64,000 nt of DNA from the NCBI GenBank assembly GCA_035048485.1, contig CM068586.1:48518715-48582714 (forward strand), in the 5' to 3' direction. Shown here one piece after another: positions 1 through 11,098 of this stretch (position 1 is the stretch's first letter; each line of letters opens with the position of its first letter). Position numbers and translations under genes: made by a program. Under the pieces are notes generated by a model. That model ran no database searches, was not told the origin of the DNA, and saw nothing but the letters and a program-made list of their open reading frames with translations. Source of the DNA: Pteria penguin (Eukaryota; Mollusca; Bivalvia; Pterioida; Pteriidae).

Positions 1-78
1 TAAAGCTGACAACAGAGAAACAGATGGACAAACACAATATGTCCCCGATCTATCGATCCAGGAGCATAAAAAGTACAC
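1..78 (-). mobile_element. End of a GATC-hairpin dispersed element, cut by the window edge
   Basis: The stretch reads TGTCCCCGATCTATCGATCC followed by AGGAGCATAAA, preceded by GACAACAGAGAAACAGA. The same arrangement occurs at 52475-52680, and in the opposite orientation at 19665-19960, so this is the terminal part of a dispersed family present three times here. No coding capacity is visible. The family assignment rests on similarity between copies within the window. Confidence 0.7.
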
Positions 79-177
79 AGTCACATTTTAGGGGTTGGAA
101 TGTCAAAGTTGTTTGCCTCATTTCTGTACAGCAGTATAGTGATGATATCACCAACAATCATTAATGGAATTATCTGA

Positions 178-2112
178 ACAACAAGAGGTCCAAGTGGACC
201 TATATCACTCACCTGAGCACAAAGTGCATATTTACAAGCAAGCAAGAAATTCTGTGCAGGGGTTCTGGAGAGGAAGATGAAAACGTGTCAATTAAACAGA
301 GCCAATGGCGGCCATCTTGGATTACGGATCGGCATGAAAAACCTATACTTGGTAGAGGACCTTGAGTACTTACTTTCTATGCAGTTTGGTGAAATTTTGT
401 GCAGTGGTTCTGGAGAAGAAGTTGAAAATGTGTCAACCAATCAGAGTCAATGGTGGCCATCTTGGATCACGGATCGGCATAAAAAACACCAAACTTGGTT
501 GAGGACCTTGAGTACTTACTTTCTATGCAGTTTGATGAATTTCTGTGCAGTGGTTCTGGAGTAGAAGTCGAAAATGTGTCAACCAATCAGAGTCAATGGC
601 AGCCATCTTGGATCATGGATCGGCATAAAAAACAAAAATGTGGTAGAGGATGTTGAGTACTTACTTTCCATGAAGTTTGATGAAATTCTATGCTGCTGTT
701 CTGGAGAAGAAGTCAAAAACGTGTCAACCAATCAGAGTCAATGGCGGTTACCTTGGATCACGGATCGGCATAAAAAACACAAACTTGGTAGAGGCCCTTG
801 AGTACTTACTTCCTATGAGGTTTGATGAAATTCTGTGCAGCCGATCTGGAGAAGAAGTTGAAAATGTTTCAACCAATCAGAGCCAATGGCGGCCATCTTG
901 GATCACGGACTGGCATAAAAAACACAAACTTGGTAGAGGATCTTGAGTACTTACTTTCTATGACATTTGGTGAAATTCTGTGCAGCCGTTCTGGAGAAGA
1001 AGTCAAAAATGTGTCAACCAATCAGAGCCAATGGTGGCCATCTTGTATCCCGGATCGGCATAAAAAACACAAACTTGGTAGAGGACCTTGAGTACTTACT
1101 TCCTATGAAGTTTGGTGAAATTCTGTGCAGCGGTTCTGGAGGAAAAGTTGAAAATGTGTCAACCAATCAGAGCCAATGGCAGCCATCTTGGATCACGGAT
1201 CGGCATAAAAAACACAAACTTGGTAGAGGACTTTGAGTACTTACTTCCTATGAAGTTTGGTGAAATTCTGTGCAGCAGTTATGGAGAAAAAGTCGAAAAT
1301 GTGTCAACCAATCAGAGCCAATGGCGGCCATCTTGGATTACAGATTGGCAAAAAAAACACAAACTTGGTAGAGGACCTTGAGTACTTACTTCCTATGAAG
1401 TTTGGTGAAATTCTGTGCAGCAGTTCTGGAGGAGAAGTCGAAAATGTGTCAACCAATCAGAGCCAATGGCGGCCATCTTGGATCACGGACTGGCATAAAA
1501 AACACAAACTTGGTAGAGGATCTTGAGTACTTACTTTCTATGACATTTGGTGAAATTCTGTGCAGCGGTTCTGGAGAAGAAGTCAAAAATGTGTCAACCA
1601 ATCAGAGCCAATGGCGGCCATCTTGGATCAAGGATCGGCATAAAAAACACAAACTTGGTAGAGGACCTTGAGTACTTATTTCTTATGAAGTTTGGTGAAA
1701 TTCTGTGCAGCCGTTCTGGAGAAGAAGTCGAAAATGTGTCAACCAATCAGAGCCAATGGCGGCCATCTTGGATCACGGATCGGCATAAAAAACACAAACT
1801 TGGTAGAGGACCTTGAGTACTTACTTCCTATGTAGTTTGGTGAAATTCTGTGCAGCAGTTCTGGAGGAGAAGTCAAAAATGTGTCAACCAATCAGAGCCA
1901 ATGGCGGCCATCTTGGATCACGGATCGGCATAAAAAACACAAACTTCGTAGAGGACCTTGAGTACTTACTTCCTATGGAGTTTGGTGAAATTCTGTGCAG
2001 TGGTTCTGGAGAAGAAGTCGAAAATGTAGAAAAGTTAACGACGGACGGACGACAGATGCTCCACTATGACAATAGCTCACTTGAGCTATGCTCTGGTGAG
2101 CTAATAAAAAAC
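178..2112 (-). mobile_element. AGCTCACC-family dispersed element in reverse orientation, carrying a 145-bp satellite
   Basis: The right end (about 2028-2112) is the reverse complement of the element head seen at 26229, including the AGCTCACC start, a second inverted AAGTGAGCTAT motif and the repeated CCGTC stretch. The left end (178-225) is the reverse complement of the element tail ending CTTGGGCCTCTTGTT at about 27750. Both ends of one element therefore flank the 145-bp tandem array, and the array unit itself contains the element motif TTTTCGACTTCTTCTCCAGA (reverse strand). The element looks non-coding and is probably non-autonomous. Confidence 0.75.
245..2028. repeat. 145-bp tandem satellite, about 12 copies
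   Basis: The start motif TTTGGTGAAATTCTGTGCAG and the internal motif CAATGGCGGCCATCTTGGAT recur every 145 bases, with only scattered substitutions between copies. Because 145 is not a multiple of 3, each unit opens a frame of about 89 codons that continues shifted in the next unit; these are artefacts of the repeat. The array ends abruptly at both sides in element sequence. Confidence 0.95.
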
Positions 2113-2605
2113 AATAAAACTGATTTAAAGTATGTTAAGTATATGCAAGATTTGAAGAAGGAAGAAAACTCAGAAAAATCAGACTCATTTTCCAACAGAA
2201 GCTTGTGTAAACAACAAACATAATTTCTGTAAGTGCTTTACTGATCTGAATCATAAATAACAGAATAAACACAGTTTCACGACAACTTGCACAGCAACAT
2301 GTATTGACTGAAATTTACTCTGGGGAGAAAATAATCCTTGAGATACAAATTTCAAGGACTTTTCAAGGACTTTTCAAGTACCTAACATTAAATTCCATGA
2401 CTTTCCACGCCTTTACTCAAGTTTCAATAGCTTTGACATGACTTCCCATGACCTGAACAAATCACAATATAATAATATAAAGAACAAGCGTATGCTGTAG
2501 GTGAAAACATCAGAGGAGAAAGCCCTGTCTTTCTTATTTCATTTTTTCAAGAAGTTGCCTGGAAATTTAGGTTTACATATAAAATCATTACCAGAATCAC
2601 TTGCT
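2113..2605. other. No feature seen; GORAB intron sequence
   Basis: AT-rich sequence between the satellite-bearing element and the last GORAB exon in the window. Neither strand shows the C-terminal part of GORAB here, so the remaining exon or exons must lie beyond position 1. Confidence 0.5.
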
Positions 2606-2636
2606 TCATTGTAAAAATATAAGAAGTATAACATAC

Positions 2637-3584
2637 TGTGCTTCAAGAAAATCTCGACTGGCTAGTTCAATGCGACTGCGTATAACAGTGACATCAGCCG
2701 TTAGCCGGTTGTCTAGGAGTTGTAGTTCTTTCTGGATGTGCGCTAACTTGGCAGCCTCTTGTCGAGCCCTCTTTTGTCTGAAAAAATGATAGGACGAATT
2801 CAATAAATTGATTGAATTGTTAATTCAGATTATTTCAACTTTGTTGGTGGTAGAACCTACATGATATGGAACTGTGGTATAAACCATACAAAACCAGCAA
2901 GACTTGAGCAGACATTGAACGGCTTTGGCCTTTAGATCCCGAGCCAACATTCAAACCCTAGCTTTCTTGAGTATAGACATGAACAGTTGAATACAGAAAT
3001 ATTTACGAAAAACCAAACCCTAGCTCTCTTGACTACAGATATGAGAGTAGTTGGACATAGAAGTAAGCACATAAGTGTCTTATTTAGAAACTGCTGCCTG
3101 AAATTCAGTTAAGGCTTTTATTTTGACTATTGCCATATTCATTTCTTACCTTTCAGACAGTGTTTTAGACAATAAAGCTTTGCGTTGTTTGTTTGCCTCC
3201 TCAATCATCTTTTGCTGTTCCCTGAACTTTTCTAGATTACCCATCTCTCTTCTACAATTACAACATCAAACAATTATATAATGTCTACACATCAAAATAT
3301 CAGGTTTAATTTGTCTACAATTCACCCTTCCAAAAAATGCAGTTTTCATGGTGATGACGCCAACTGAGGTCCAACAAAACTCCAAGAAACTACGCATTTG
3401 GTTATGACGTCACAAATAGAACGAATGAAAATCATCTGAATGTCACATTCTTTTATGACCAGTGGAAGGGTGAATAAAAGGCATGTTCAAGGTAACAGAG
3501 AAATTTTGAAATATTAGGAAATCTCATCTATTGAAAGTAGAAGTCCAACCTGATCTCTGATGACAGATGACTTATCCACACAGG

Positions 3585-3617
<33 letters not shown>

Positions 3618-6600
3618 CCCCTCCCATCCATTTATTGAGCTAGATGGTGCTTGATCGTATTAATACTGATGTATAAATTTTACTGTACATACATGTATAA
3701 ACAAATGGGTATGTACTTAACTTTACATATATAACTGATTAATTGATATGCTGAAAGCACCTGTCGGACGCTTCACTGAATAAAGTTTATCTATGCAAAA
3801 TATCTACCCAAAGCAATGATCTTTCCACTACATTCATATGTTTACCATGGTACAGATTTCGGATCAAACCGACCAGAAACACAATAAGACTTGAACGCTG
3901 GGCATCCTCTTCTCACAATAAAAACCTAACTCACTCAGTCATGTCAGCTATTATTCGGATTCTTGTTTTTTATCAAGCCTAGACTATTTCAATTATTTTG
4001 GTGATGTCATCCGTCTGATGCACTGCACAGAAATTTAAATATATGTATCTGACCTACCCGGAGCAATGAGGGATCTCTTACATGCCACTTCTACCATGAC
4101 ACAGGACCTTTTACCGTCTCATCCAAAACACAAGACACAGGCAAGCTACTGGTGGAATTCCAACCCCAGACCTTTAGGTCACAAGCAGAGCACCTAACTG
4201 ATTGGGCTAGACTGTCTCTGTTAACGATCATATGTATGTTGTATAAGAATATTACAATAAACAGATGACATACGAGAGGGCCTCCTCGTCATTGATTTCT
4301 TGAGGTACTTCATCCACTTCTTGCTTGATAGTGACCTGATCTACTGGACTATGTTTATCTTCATGCTGCTTTGGTGACTCTACAGGAGGCATGACAAGTT
4401 GGTCTCTGGGAATCTTTATAACTGCGAAACAGAAAAAAGATACGATTGGTCTTCCATCTCTCCACTTCACACCATAGTTTTATCATATTGTGAATTTTTA
4501 ATGACAAATCAATAACAGAGGTAGTAAATCAGAGAGAGTATAGTGGGATTCTATGGGGTATTTTGAGCTGTACATTAATCTTAGCATTTCTTTTTTAGAA
4601 GCTGAAAACTCCTTGTCTTTTGACACAAATTCCTAAATCTCCTCCCTTTGCGTTATACTAACATGTAGTGCAGTACAGGTATTTAGGAAAAAAGTCACAA
4701 AACAGTGGGAAAATCTTCTAAATAGAGTGGGACTTCAGGTGTTTAATACTTGTATGGTACTAGTTCACACATTTGTATAGAAACTTGGATTTTTTGTGAT
4801 TTCTGAATTTACAACTGGATCAGTGAAACCCGTAGAAAAATCCAAAAACACCACAACTGCACAGTAAGCATTAATTCTTATCATTCTTGTTCATTCCATA
4901 GCAATGAGAATAATTTATTTTCTATTGTTCATACTGTGCATAAAAATAAAAGAAAATGTCTATATTCCTAATCTTTAAACTCTTTGTTAAATATCTAATT
5001 TATGAATTTTCTGTACTTTAAAGGAATCAAAATCTGAGAAAATTTCAGGTTGTCAAATAAGCAATTTTAAAAGAAATATGGACAGCTTAATGAAATTTAC
5101 TGGAATTTTAGGTTGCCTGAAAAGATATTAGGTAGTTTTTTGATGACTGGATGACCCTGCTTTATTTCAAACTAAATACTGACCCAAAGAGGAACTAGCT
5201 GAATCACTTTCCTTCTGTTGACTTAACCTCTGACCTTTCGGAAGAAGTCCGTCAGAACTGAGTGATGTAGAAATATGAGATTTTCTTTCATTTTTCGCTT
5301 TTTGGAATTTTGGCGACTTTGATCCCGACAAACTAGAAACTAAAAAAAAAAAATTGAATATACACGGTAAAATGCTATGATTCATATATACTCATCTTCA
5401 ATCTCTCCCTTTTCCTTTTTACCCTTAATAATTGATTTCTTTTACATCAGTGACAGCACAAGTAATACATGTATAGGAAGCTGAAAAATCCGATATCCCA
5501 GAGTCTACTATGACCAATAACAGATAAACTAGCTTTAACATGTGATCCCAGAACTACTTATTATAATGATTTAACCTTATCATGTATAATTCCTAACAAT
5601 AGACAGGTATAGACAGGTATATTGGTCTAGTACCTGAGCAGGAATGCTCCTAAGTTCCAGTCCCATTACTTTTTAAACCTACCTATCACACATGATTGAT
5701 TAGTATTATAACATTTAGTTGCAATCAGTGATCCCTAATGATATAAAAGAAATAAGGTATATATCGAAAAATAATGTGACTGCTGTATAATTCAAATGGC
5801 AGGGTGACAAACTGATGGCCAGACTAGGATTTGAACCCATATTTCCCTGTCTACAGCACAAATACTCTACCAATTGAACTATCTAGCCTATAGATCAGTC
5901 TGTTACAACATACATCACTACAGTTGACAAAAACATCATTTTAATTGTTGCTTTAGTGAAAAATGTGCTTGTCGTATAATGTGTCTTTTTTTGGTCCATT
6001 GACTGATCCAGCATGAAAAGCATATTTTGACTAAAAATAGTGAAAAATATGGGTAAATTTTTGGGTTTTTGGTTGTTCCAGTCACAATACTAAAAAGTCC
6101 CTGATGAATTGGCTTCATGAGGTGATATGGCTCCATAATGAAAAAGCCACATTACCCAAGATGATCTGGCCACCATTTATAATACAGTTAAACATGAATA
6201 TAATCTTATATATAAAACAAGTGTCAAATAATAAAATTGTTAATATTCATTTTGTCGAGTCACCAGTTTCCTACTTTTCATTGTAAGTCATGGAGACCAG
6301 ATTATCTGGAGTTGCTTCCTGTGGAAGTTCCTCTGAAGCTGTTTAACACTGGTTGTAATGTCTATATATAGTTTTGAACTGACAATTTTGTTGATTATTA
6401 TAAATGCCACATAGCATTGTTAGCAATTTGGCACTGACCCAAACCCTGAAAGATTTTACCCAACCCCCTCTCCATCCAGCCCTAACATTAAACATTTATA
6501 CATGTGTGCCAGAGAAGGGGTGTGTTATGAATCGTAGTGGCTACGTAGCAGCTAACTCTGCTTGGTAACTGAATGTTCTGCTCGCCTAGCCGCTACATAG

Positions 6601-7997
6601 CAGCTAGCTCTGCTTGGTAACTGAATGCCTAGCCGCTACGTAGCAGCTAGCTCTGCTCAGTAACTGAACGTTCTGCTCACCTAGCCACTACATAGCAGCT
6701 AGCTCTGCTTGGTAACTGAATGTTCTGCTCGCCTAGCCACTACGTAGCCGCTAGCTCTGCTTGGTAACTGAACGTTCTGCTCGCCTAGCCGCTACGTAGC
6801 AGCTAGCTCTGCTCAGTAATGGAACGTTCTGCTCGTCTAGCCGCTACATAGCAGCTAGCTCTGCTTGGTAACTGAATGCCTAGCCGCTACGTAGCAGCTA
6901 GCTCTGCTCAGTAACTGAACGTTCTGCTCACCTAGCCACTACATAGCAGCTAGCTCTGCTTGGTAACTGAACGTTCTGCTCGCCTAGCTGCTACGTAGCA
7001 GCTAGCACTGCTCAGTAACTGAGCGTTCTGCTCGCCTAGCCGCTATGTAGCAAAACCTAGTCTTAAATTCTTATGCTAGTTTTTAAATTCAAAATGGCGG
7101 ACATTGAACCTTGTATGCTTTCTCTTCTCCATTTTTGCTTGAAAACAACTAGATAACCCAATTCAAAGTAAAAATTAAATCAGAAATGATCACACGTTGA
7201 TCTGTAATTCGAAACAGTGTTGAAAGATCACCTAATAATAGGAAAATCGACTAAAGCGAATAACTTTTTTCAAACTATAAAGGAGGATTTATAACTGTCT
7301 GCCATTTTACTTAGCCAATAAATGTAGCAGAGCTTTCAGAATGATGTGTTATACTAAACATGGCTGGCTAGCCTAGCAGATATGATTCTGAATGCACCCC
7401 AGGTCTCAAAGCTACAAACAGAAGAGGTGCACCTTCCTCCAAACAAACAATGGGGAAAAGGGTGTTGTGGAATTTAAGTTAGTGTAGCAAGTTTAAGACT
7501 TGGCTACTGGGACATTTCTTTAGCTCATTTGGTAACGTGCAGGACTTTAAATCCTGGGTTCCATAACAAGTGTGCATGAGTATGAGACCGGTGTACATCT
7601 TTCATTGTTCATCAAATCACAGTGAATCAAGATCATGACACGACATGATATCTGATAGCACAGGTACACGAAATACTGTCTGTAGGCCTGTAGGGTCATA
7701 AATACAACATACATATTGCCTGCCCTCGGTATTATAGGGGGAGAATCATATTTCCTAGGACATGCTATTCTAGTGTAGATATAGTATATTATAAATATTG
7801 ACCCAAGACGGCAAGAGACAGAATTGCAGAATGTGACGAGAGCCATCGTGATTTCTTACTCTTTATGAATAAGAATAGATAAAAAAAAATAAATAGTGAA
7901 GCAATTATCTACCCTTCTTTGTAGGTTTAGATTCGTTGGAATCTTTTCCTCGCTTTAATTTTTCTAAATCAGCGTCTGAAAATCCTGCCCAACTCAT
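2637..7997 (-). CDS. GORAB: GORAB (RAB6-interacting golgin / SCYL1-binding protein), five exons, 3' end outside the window
   Basis: Exons on the minus strand are 7997-7913 (start ATG), 5339-5184, 4421-4274, 3251-3150 and 2777-2637. All junctions are GT-AG and the phases chain correctly (1, 1, 2, 2, 2), giving about 210 codons. The protein opens with MSWAGFSDADLEKLKRGKD, matching the conserved WAGFS-D-ELRRLK start of GORAB. Exons 4-5 read KQRKALLSKTLSER and IQKELQLLDNRLTADV, the start of the conserved golgin coiled coil. Exons 2-3 encode a Ser/Lys-rich and then acidic linker of low conservation. GORAB is known to act at the trans-Golgi, binding RAB6 and supporting COPI recycling through SCYL1. 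The rest of the coiled coil, which in the human protein continues with KRFDRAEAEYIAAK, is missing and must be left of position 1. The gene is divergent from HEI10, with 3.1 kb between the two start codons. Intron 1 carries a 52-bp satellite. Confidence 0.93.
3320..3475. mobile_element. Short inverted-repeat element (MITE-like) in a GORAB intron
   Basis: The ends are ATTCACCCTTCCA and its complement TGGAAGGGTGAAT, enclosing about 130 bases with two TGACGTCA-like motifs. No target-site duplication is obvious, so the boundaries are approximate. Confidence 0.5.
3989..4214 (-). mobile_element. Diverged tRNA-derived SINE (family S1)
   Basis: The copy shares with the S1 copies at 46873, 52715 and 58864 the motifs GAGGGATCT, ACATGCCAC and a reversed B-box region (about 4150-4180). 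The tRNA-like head lies at the right, so the SINE points to the minus strand. It is degenerate, and its tail is not preserved. Confidence 0.6.
5045..5165. repeat. Dispersed repeat, one of two copies
   Basis: Motifs such as ATTTTAGGTTGCC and TTTTTGATGACTGGA occur here and again in the same order at about 12655-12740. The repeat type is unknown; no inverted ends are visible. Confidence 0.5.
5800..5895 (-). mobile_element. tRNA-like sequence, probably a SINE head
   Basis: On the minus strand an A-box-like TAGTTCAATTGGTAGAG is followed at tRNA spacing by a B-box-like GGGTTCAAATCC. The arms do not pair well enough for a functional tRNA, so I read it as a tRNA-derived retroposon or a pseudogene. 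Confidence 0.5.
6536..7050. repeat. 52-bp tandem satellite rich in palindromes, about 10 copies
   Basis: The unit contains CTAGCCGCTACGTAGCAGC and GGTAACTGAATGTTCTGCTC. Most units are 52 bases; some lack about 9 bases of the TTCTGCTC part, which leaves 43-base units. GCTACGTAGC is a perfect palindrome, and one copy near 6990 extends it to GCTGCTACGTAGCAGC. The array lies in GORAB intron 1 and is visibly richer in G+C than its surroundings. Confidence 0.93.
7430..7610 (+). mobile_element. tRNA-related SINE (family S3), copy 1
   Basis: TTTAGCTCATTTGGTAACGT followed by GCAGGACTTTAAATCCTGGG resembles a tRNA D-arm and anticodon region. The same block recurs at 8735-8850 and 8965-9135. The copy is preceded by the shared GGGGAAAAGGGTGTTGTGGA leader. 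Confidence 0.6.
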
Positions 7998-8589
7998 CTT
8001 ATCAACACGTAGACTGCAACAAGGTTAACTCAAGAGAACACCCGAACGGTACTTTCACTTTATACGCATCACTTGTACGTTTGACTTCACTGGACGTAAC
8101 GTACAAAAACATGCTTTTATCTTACATTGATTTAAGGCAGACGATGGGTGTTTAAAATGTGAAATAATTTTAATAATTTTAGAAAGGGAAATACTTTACA
8201 GATTGAGAATGTTTTGTTTAATTTTTAATGTTTAGAAGGTTTGTAAATTCAACTATTTTCTAGTTACGACTGCAACGGAAGAGCTATTTTGTCCTAACCA
8301 TCTATATTTTCAGGTTTGGTTTATGAAGAATGATCAAGTAAACAATGTAATTTGTAAATGAATATTGCAAACAATGTAATATTATTCCAAAAAAGATATT
8401 CATGATCATGACTACATTCAGCTCATGTTCATACATCTACTGACCTAACCTAGATCTACTTGAGCTTAAGTACTATACTTTCTGCCATAAATTTAAATGC
8501 TTTGTTAAAATCATATTGACAAATTAAATAAATGAATACAGCAATACTTCGTATCGTATTATATGATACAGAGTAATGTTCTGTCAAAA

Positions 8590-9640
8590 TATTGATATTG
8601 TAACAGACAGGAGAAAAAGATGTGGCCAGACCCCAGAATCAAACCCAGAACCTTCTAATATTAAGGCAGACGGTCTAACCATTAACCATTGTCATTGAGC
8701 TCTCCTGGCGTATACCTGTCTGTCAAACTCCTCCCCACTGTTGTGGAATCAGTTGTGTGTAGCAGATTTAACAGGGACATCTCTTTAGCTCACTCGGTAG
8801 CCAGTTGGCGTTCATCCTTTATTGTTGATCGAAGCACTTCACTGGCGACGAGGGGTATAATGGAGGGCAGGAGCGTTTGGTAACCTCTTCCCTTTAGTAA
8901 GGTGTGCCAAAGCAGGTCTCAAAGACACCAGGAGGAAGGGTGTGCCTTCCTCAGAAAAATTAAAGGGGAGAAGGGTGTTGTGGAATCAGGTGTGTGTAGC
9001 AGGTATAAAACTCGGCTACGGGGACGTCTCTTTAGCTCACTCCATAGCACGCAGGACTGTAAATCCTGGGTTCCCTGGATCGAGACCAGGCGTTCATCCT
9101 TCATTATTCATCAAAGCACTTCACCTGCCAGATCAGGTTTCCAATTCTGGAATTCCGAAACAACAACCAAAATATCGTAACCCTCATTGTATATGCAATT
9201 CATGAAGGCTGGCCATGGCACTAGATGTAACAGACAGGTGAAAAAGATGTGGCAATACCAGGGAATCGAACCCAGAACCTTCCATTATAGAGACAGATGC
9301 TCTAAACATTGAGCTATTCCAGCCGATACCTGTCTGTCACAATATAAAATACAAAATAGTGAGTAAAGGCAATTACAGACCCCAGAAAAAAGGAGGAGTA
9401 AGCATACCTTGCGAACCATCACACGCGCTATAATGCCATAATATAAGTCAATATAAACTTGAAGTTACATTAAGTAGATGGTATTATACCGTAGTAATTT
9501 TTGGTAAAGAATGCACATGAAATTCATGAGGGCTAGCCACAGCACCAAATGTAACAGACAGGATAAGAAAAAGACGTGGCCATATCTGGGAATCAAACTC
9601 AGGATCTTCCGTTATCATGTCAGTAACTGGCACACAGTTT
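8590..9640. mobile_element. Cluster of tRNA-related SINE copies (family S3), both orientations
   Basis: Forward heads with CTTTAGCTCACTC lie at about 8785 and 9030. Between and around them are reverse copies starting GTAACAGACAGG (8602, 9228, 9550) that contain GGGAATCGAACCC, a reversed B box, and end in CCTGTCTGTC. The alternating arrangement suggests several insertions, or a composite repeat, in the GORAB-HEI10 intergenic region. Confidence 0.7.
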
Positions 9641-9937
9641 AGGATATTCTTTCAAGTTATGCAATAAAAGTAGATCTACTTGAAATGAACAGTAAGTAAG
9701 AAAAATAGAAATGGCCTGGATATACCATGCATTCTGATTTACTCTCCTGACCAGTATAGATCCAGTATTAATCCCAAAATTTATGATTTTAAATGTTTCC
9801 CTTTAGAATAAACACACTTTTGTTTAGCTTAATGTGTATTTTATAACTATAGTTTCACTAACAATAAAGTATTGTCGATAGTGTATCATTAACTAATAAT
9901 CAATGACTGGTCAAAGTTGCATGAAATCCTTTTGACC

Positions 9938-10890
9938 ATAACTTTTTATATGCCATGTATATGGTATGGCGTTGTCTGTCTGTTAGACTTTGTAGGTAGG
10001 ATACAGACCAAACCGTTGGGGCTGAGACTGTCAAACTTGATACCTTTACTCCTTATGCCAAGACAAAGATGCCTGTTGTTTTTCAAGGTCAGAGGTCAAA
10101 GGTCAAGGTAGTAATACTACTTGGTAGAAAACCCTTGTAGACAGGTTACTCCTCATGCCAAGACTTGGTACACTTACTCCTTATGCCAAGACTTGGTACA
10201 CTTACTCCTCATGCCAAGACTTGGTACACTTACTCCTCATGCCAAGACTTGGTACATTTACTCCTCATGCCAAGACTTGGTACACTTACTCCTCATGCCT
10301 AGACTTGGTACACTTACTCCTCATGCCAAGACTTGGTACACTTACTCCTCATGCCAAGACTTGGTACACTTACTCCTCATGCCAAGACTTGGTACACTTA
10401 CTCCTCATGCCAAGACTTGGTACACTTACTCCTCATGCCCAGACTTGGTACACTTACTCCTCATGCCAAGACTTGGTACACTTACTCCTCATGCCAAGAC
10501 TTGGTACACTTACTCCTCATGCCAAGACTTGGTACACTTACTCCTCATGCCAAGACTTGGTACACTTACTCCTTATGCCAAGACTTGGTACACTTACTCC
10601 TCATGCCCAGACTTGGTACACTTACTCCTCATGCCCAGACTTGGTACACTTATTCCTCATGCCCAGACTTGGTACACTTACTCCTCATGCCAAGACAAGT
10701 TTTCAAGGTGAAAGGTAAGGTCATAGCACTACTTGGTTAGAAAACCTTGTAGGCAGGATATAGAATGAACAATTGGGGATAAAACAGTTTAACAGTATAA
10801 AGGGGGAATGTTTTCATACTGTCAAATCCACCCCTTCAAAATAAGTGACAAGCGAGTTATTCCACGCTAGGCATTGCTCATGTTTAGATT
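9938..10890 (+). mobile_element. ATATGCC-family element with an internal 28-bp satellite
   Basis: The start TTTTATATGCCATGTATATG matches the starts at 18722 and 35388. The end (about 10845-10884: AAGTGACAAGCGAGTTATTC, then GGCATTGCTCATGTT) matches the ends of those copies, which finish in TTGCTCTTGTT. Inside are the AAGGTCAGAGGTCAAAGGTC motifs common in such molluscan repeats and a long 28-bp array. HEI10 starts about 210 bases after its right end. Confidence 0.7.
10141..10697. repeat. 28-bp tandem satellite, about 20 copies
   Basis: The unit joins CTCCTCATGCCAAGACTT and GGTACACTTA, with rare variants (TTATGCC, ATGCCCAG). The period of 28 is not divisible by 3 and the unit contains no stop in any forward frame, so all three forward frames stay open across the whole array. 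The array lies wholly inside the 9938-10890 element. Confidence 0.95.
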
Positions 10891-11098
10891 TCATCAACAT
10901 GCAGATCCTTGGAATAAGTTATAATTAAGATGGAAATAAATTCATTCTGTAAACCTGCTATTAATGCTATCTTAATTATGAACCATGAAGAGAAGTTATC
11001 TAATTGTTTTACAATTATCTGATATCTAATAGTATTTAGTAATATTTCATTTTGTAGACTATTTGCTGAACTTGGGAAACAAATTCCCACAATAAACC

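Noticed and set aside
245..2028. CRISPR-like regular repetition
   Set aside because: The whole 145-bp unit is repeated with no unique spacers, in a eukaryotic genome.
277..2223. Chain of overlapping 89-codon forward frames
   Set aside because: They repeat every 145 bases with a frame change in each unit and come from satellite sequence inside an element; no protein is intended.
8689..9205. Frames of 61-92 codons on both strands
   Set aside because: They lie entirely within the S3 SINE cluster.
10121..10740. Three overlapping forward frames of 135-196 codons
   Set aside because: Translation of the stop-free 28-bp satellite in all three frames.
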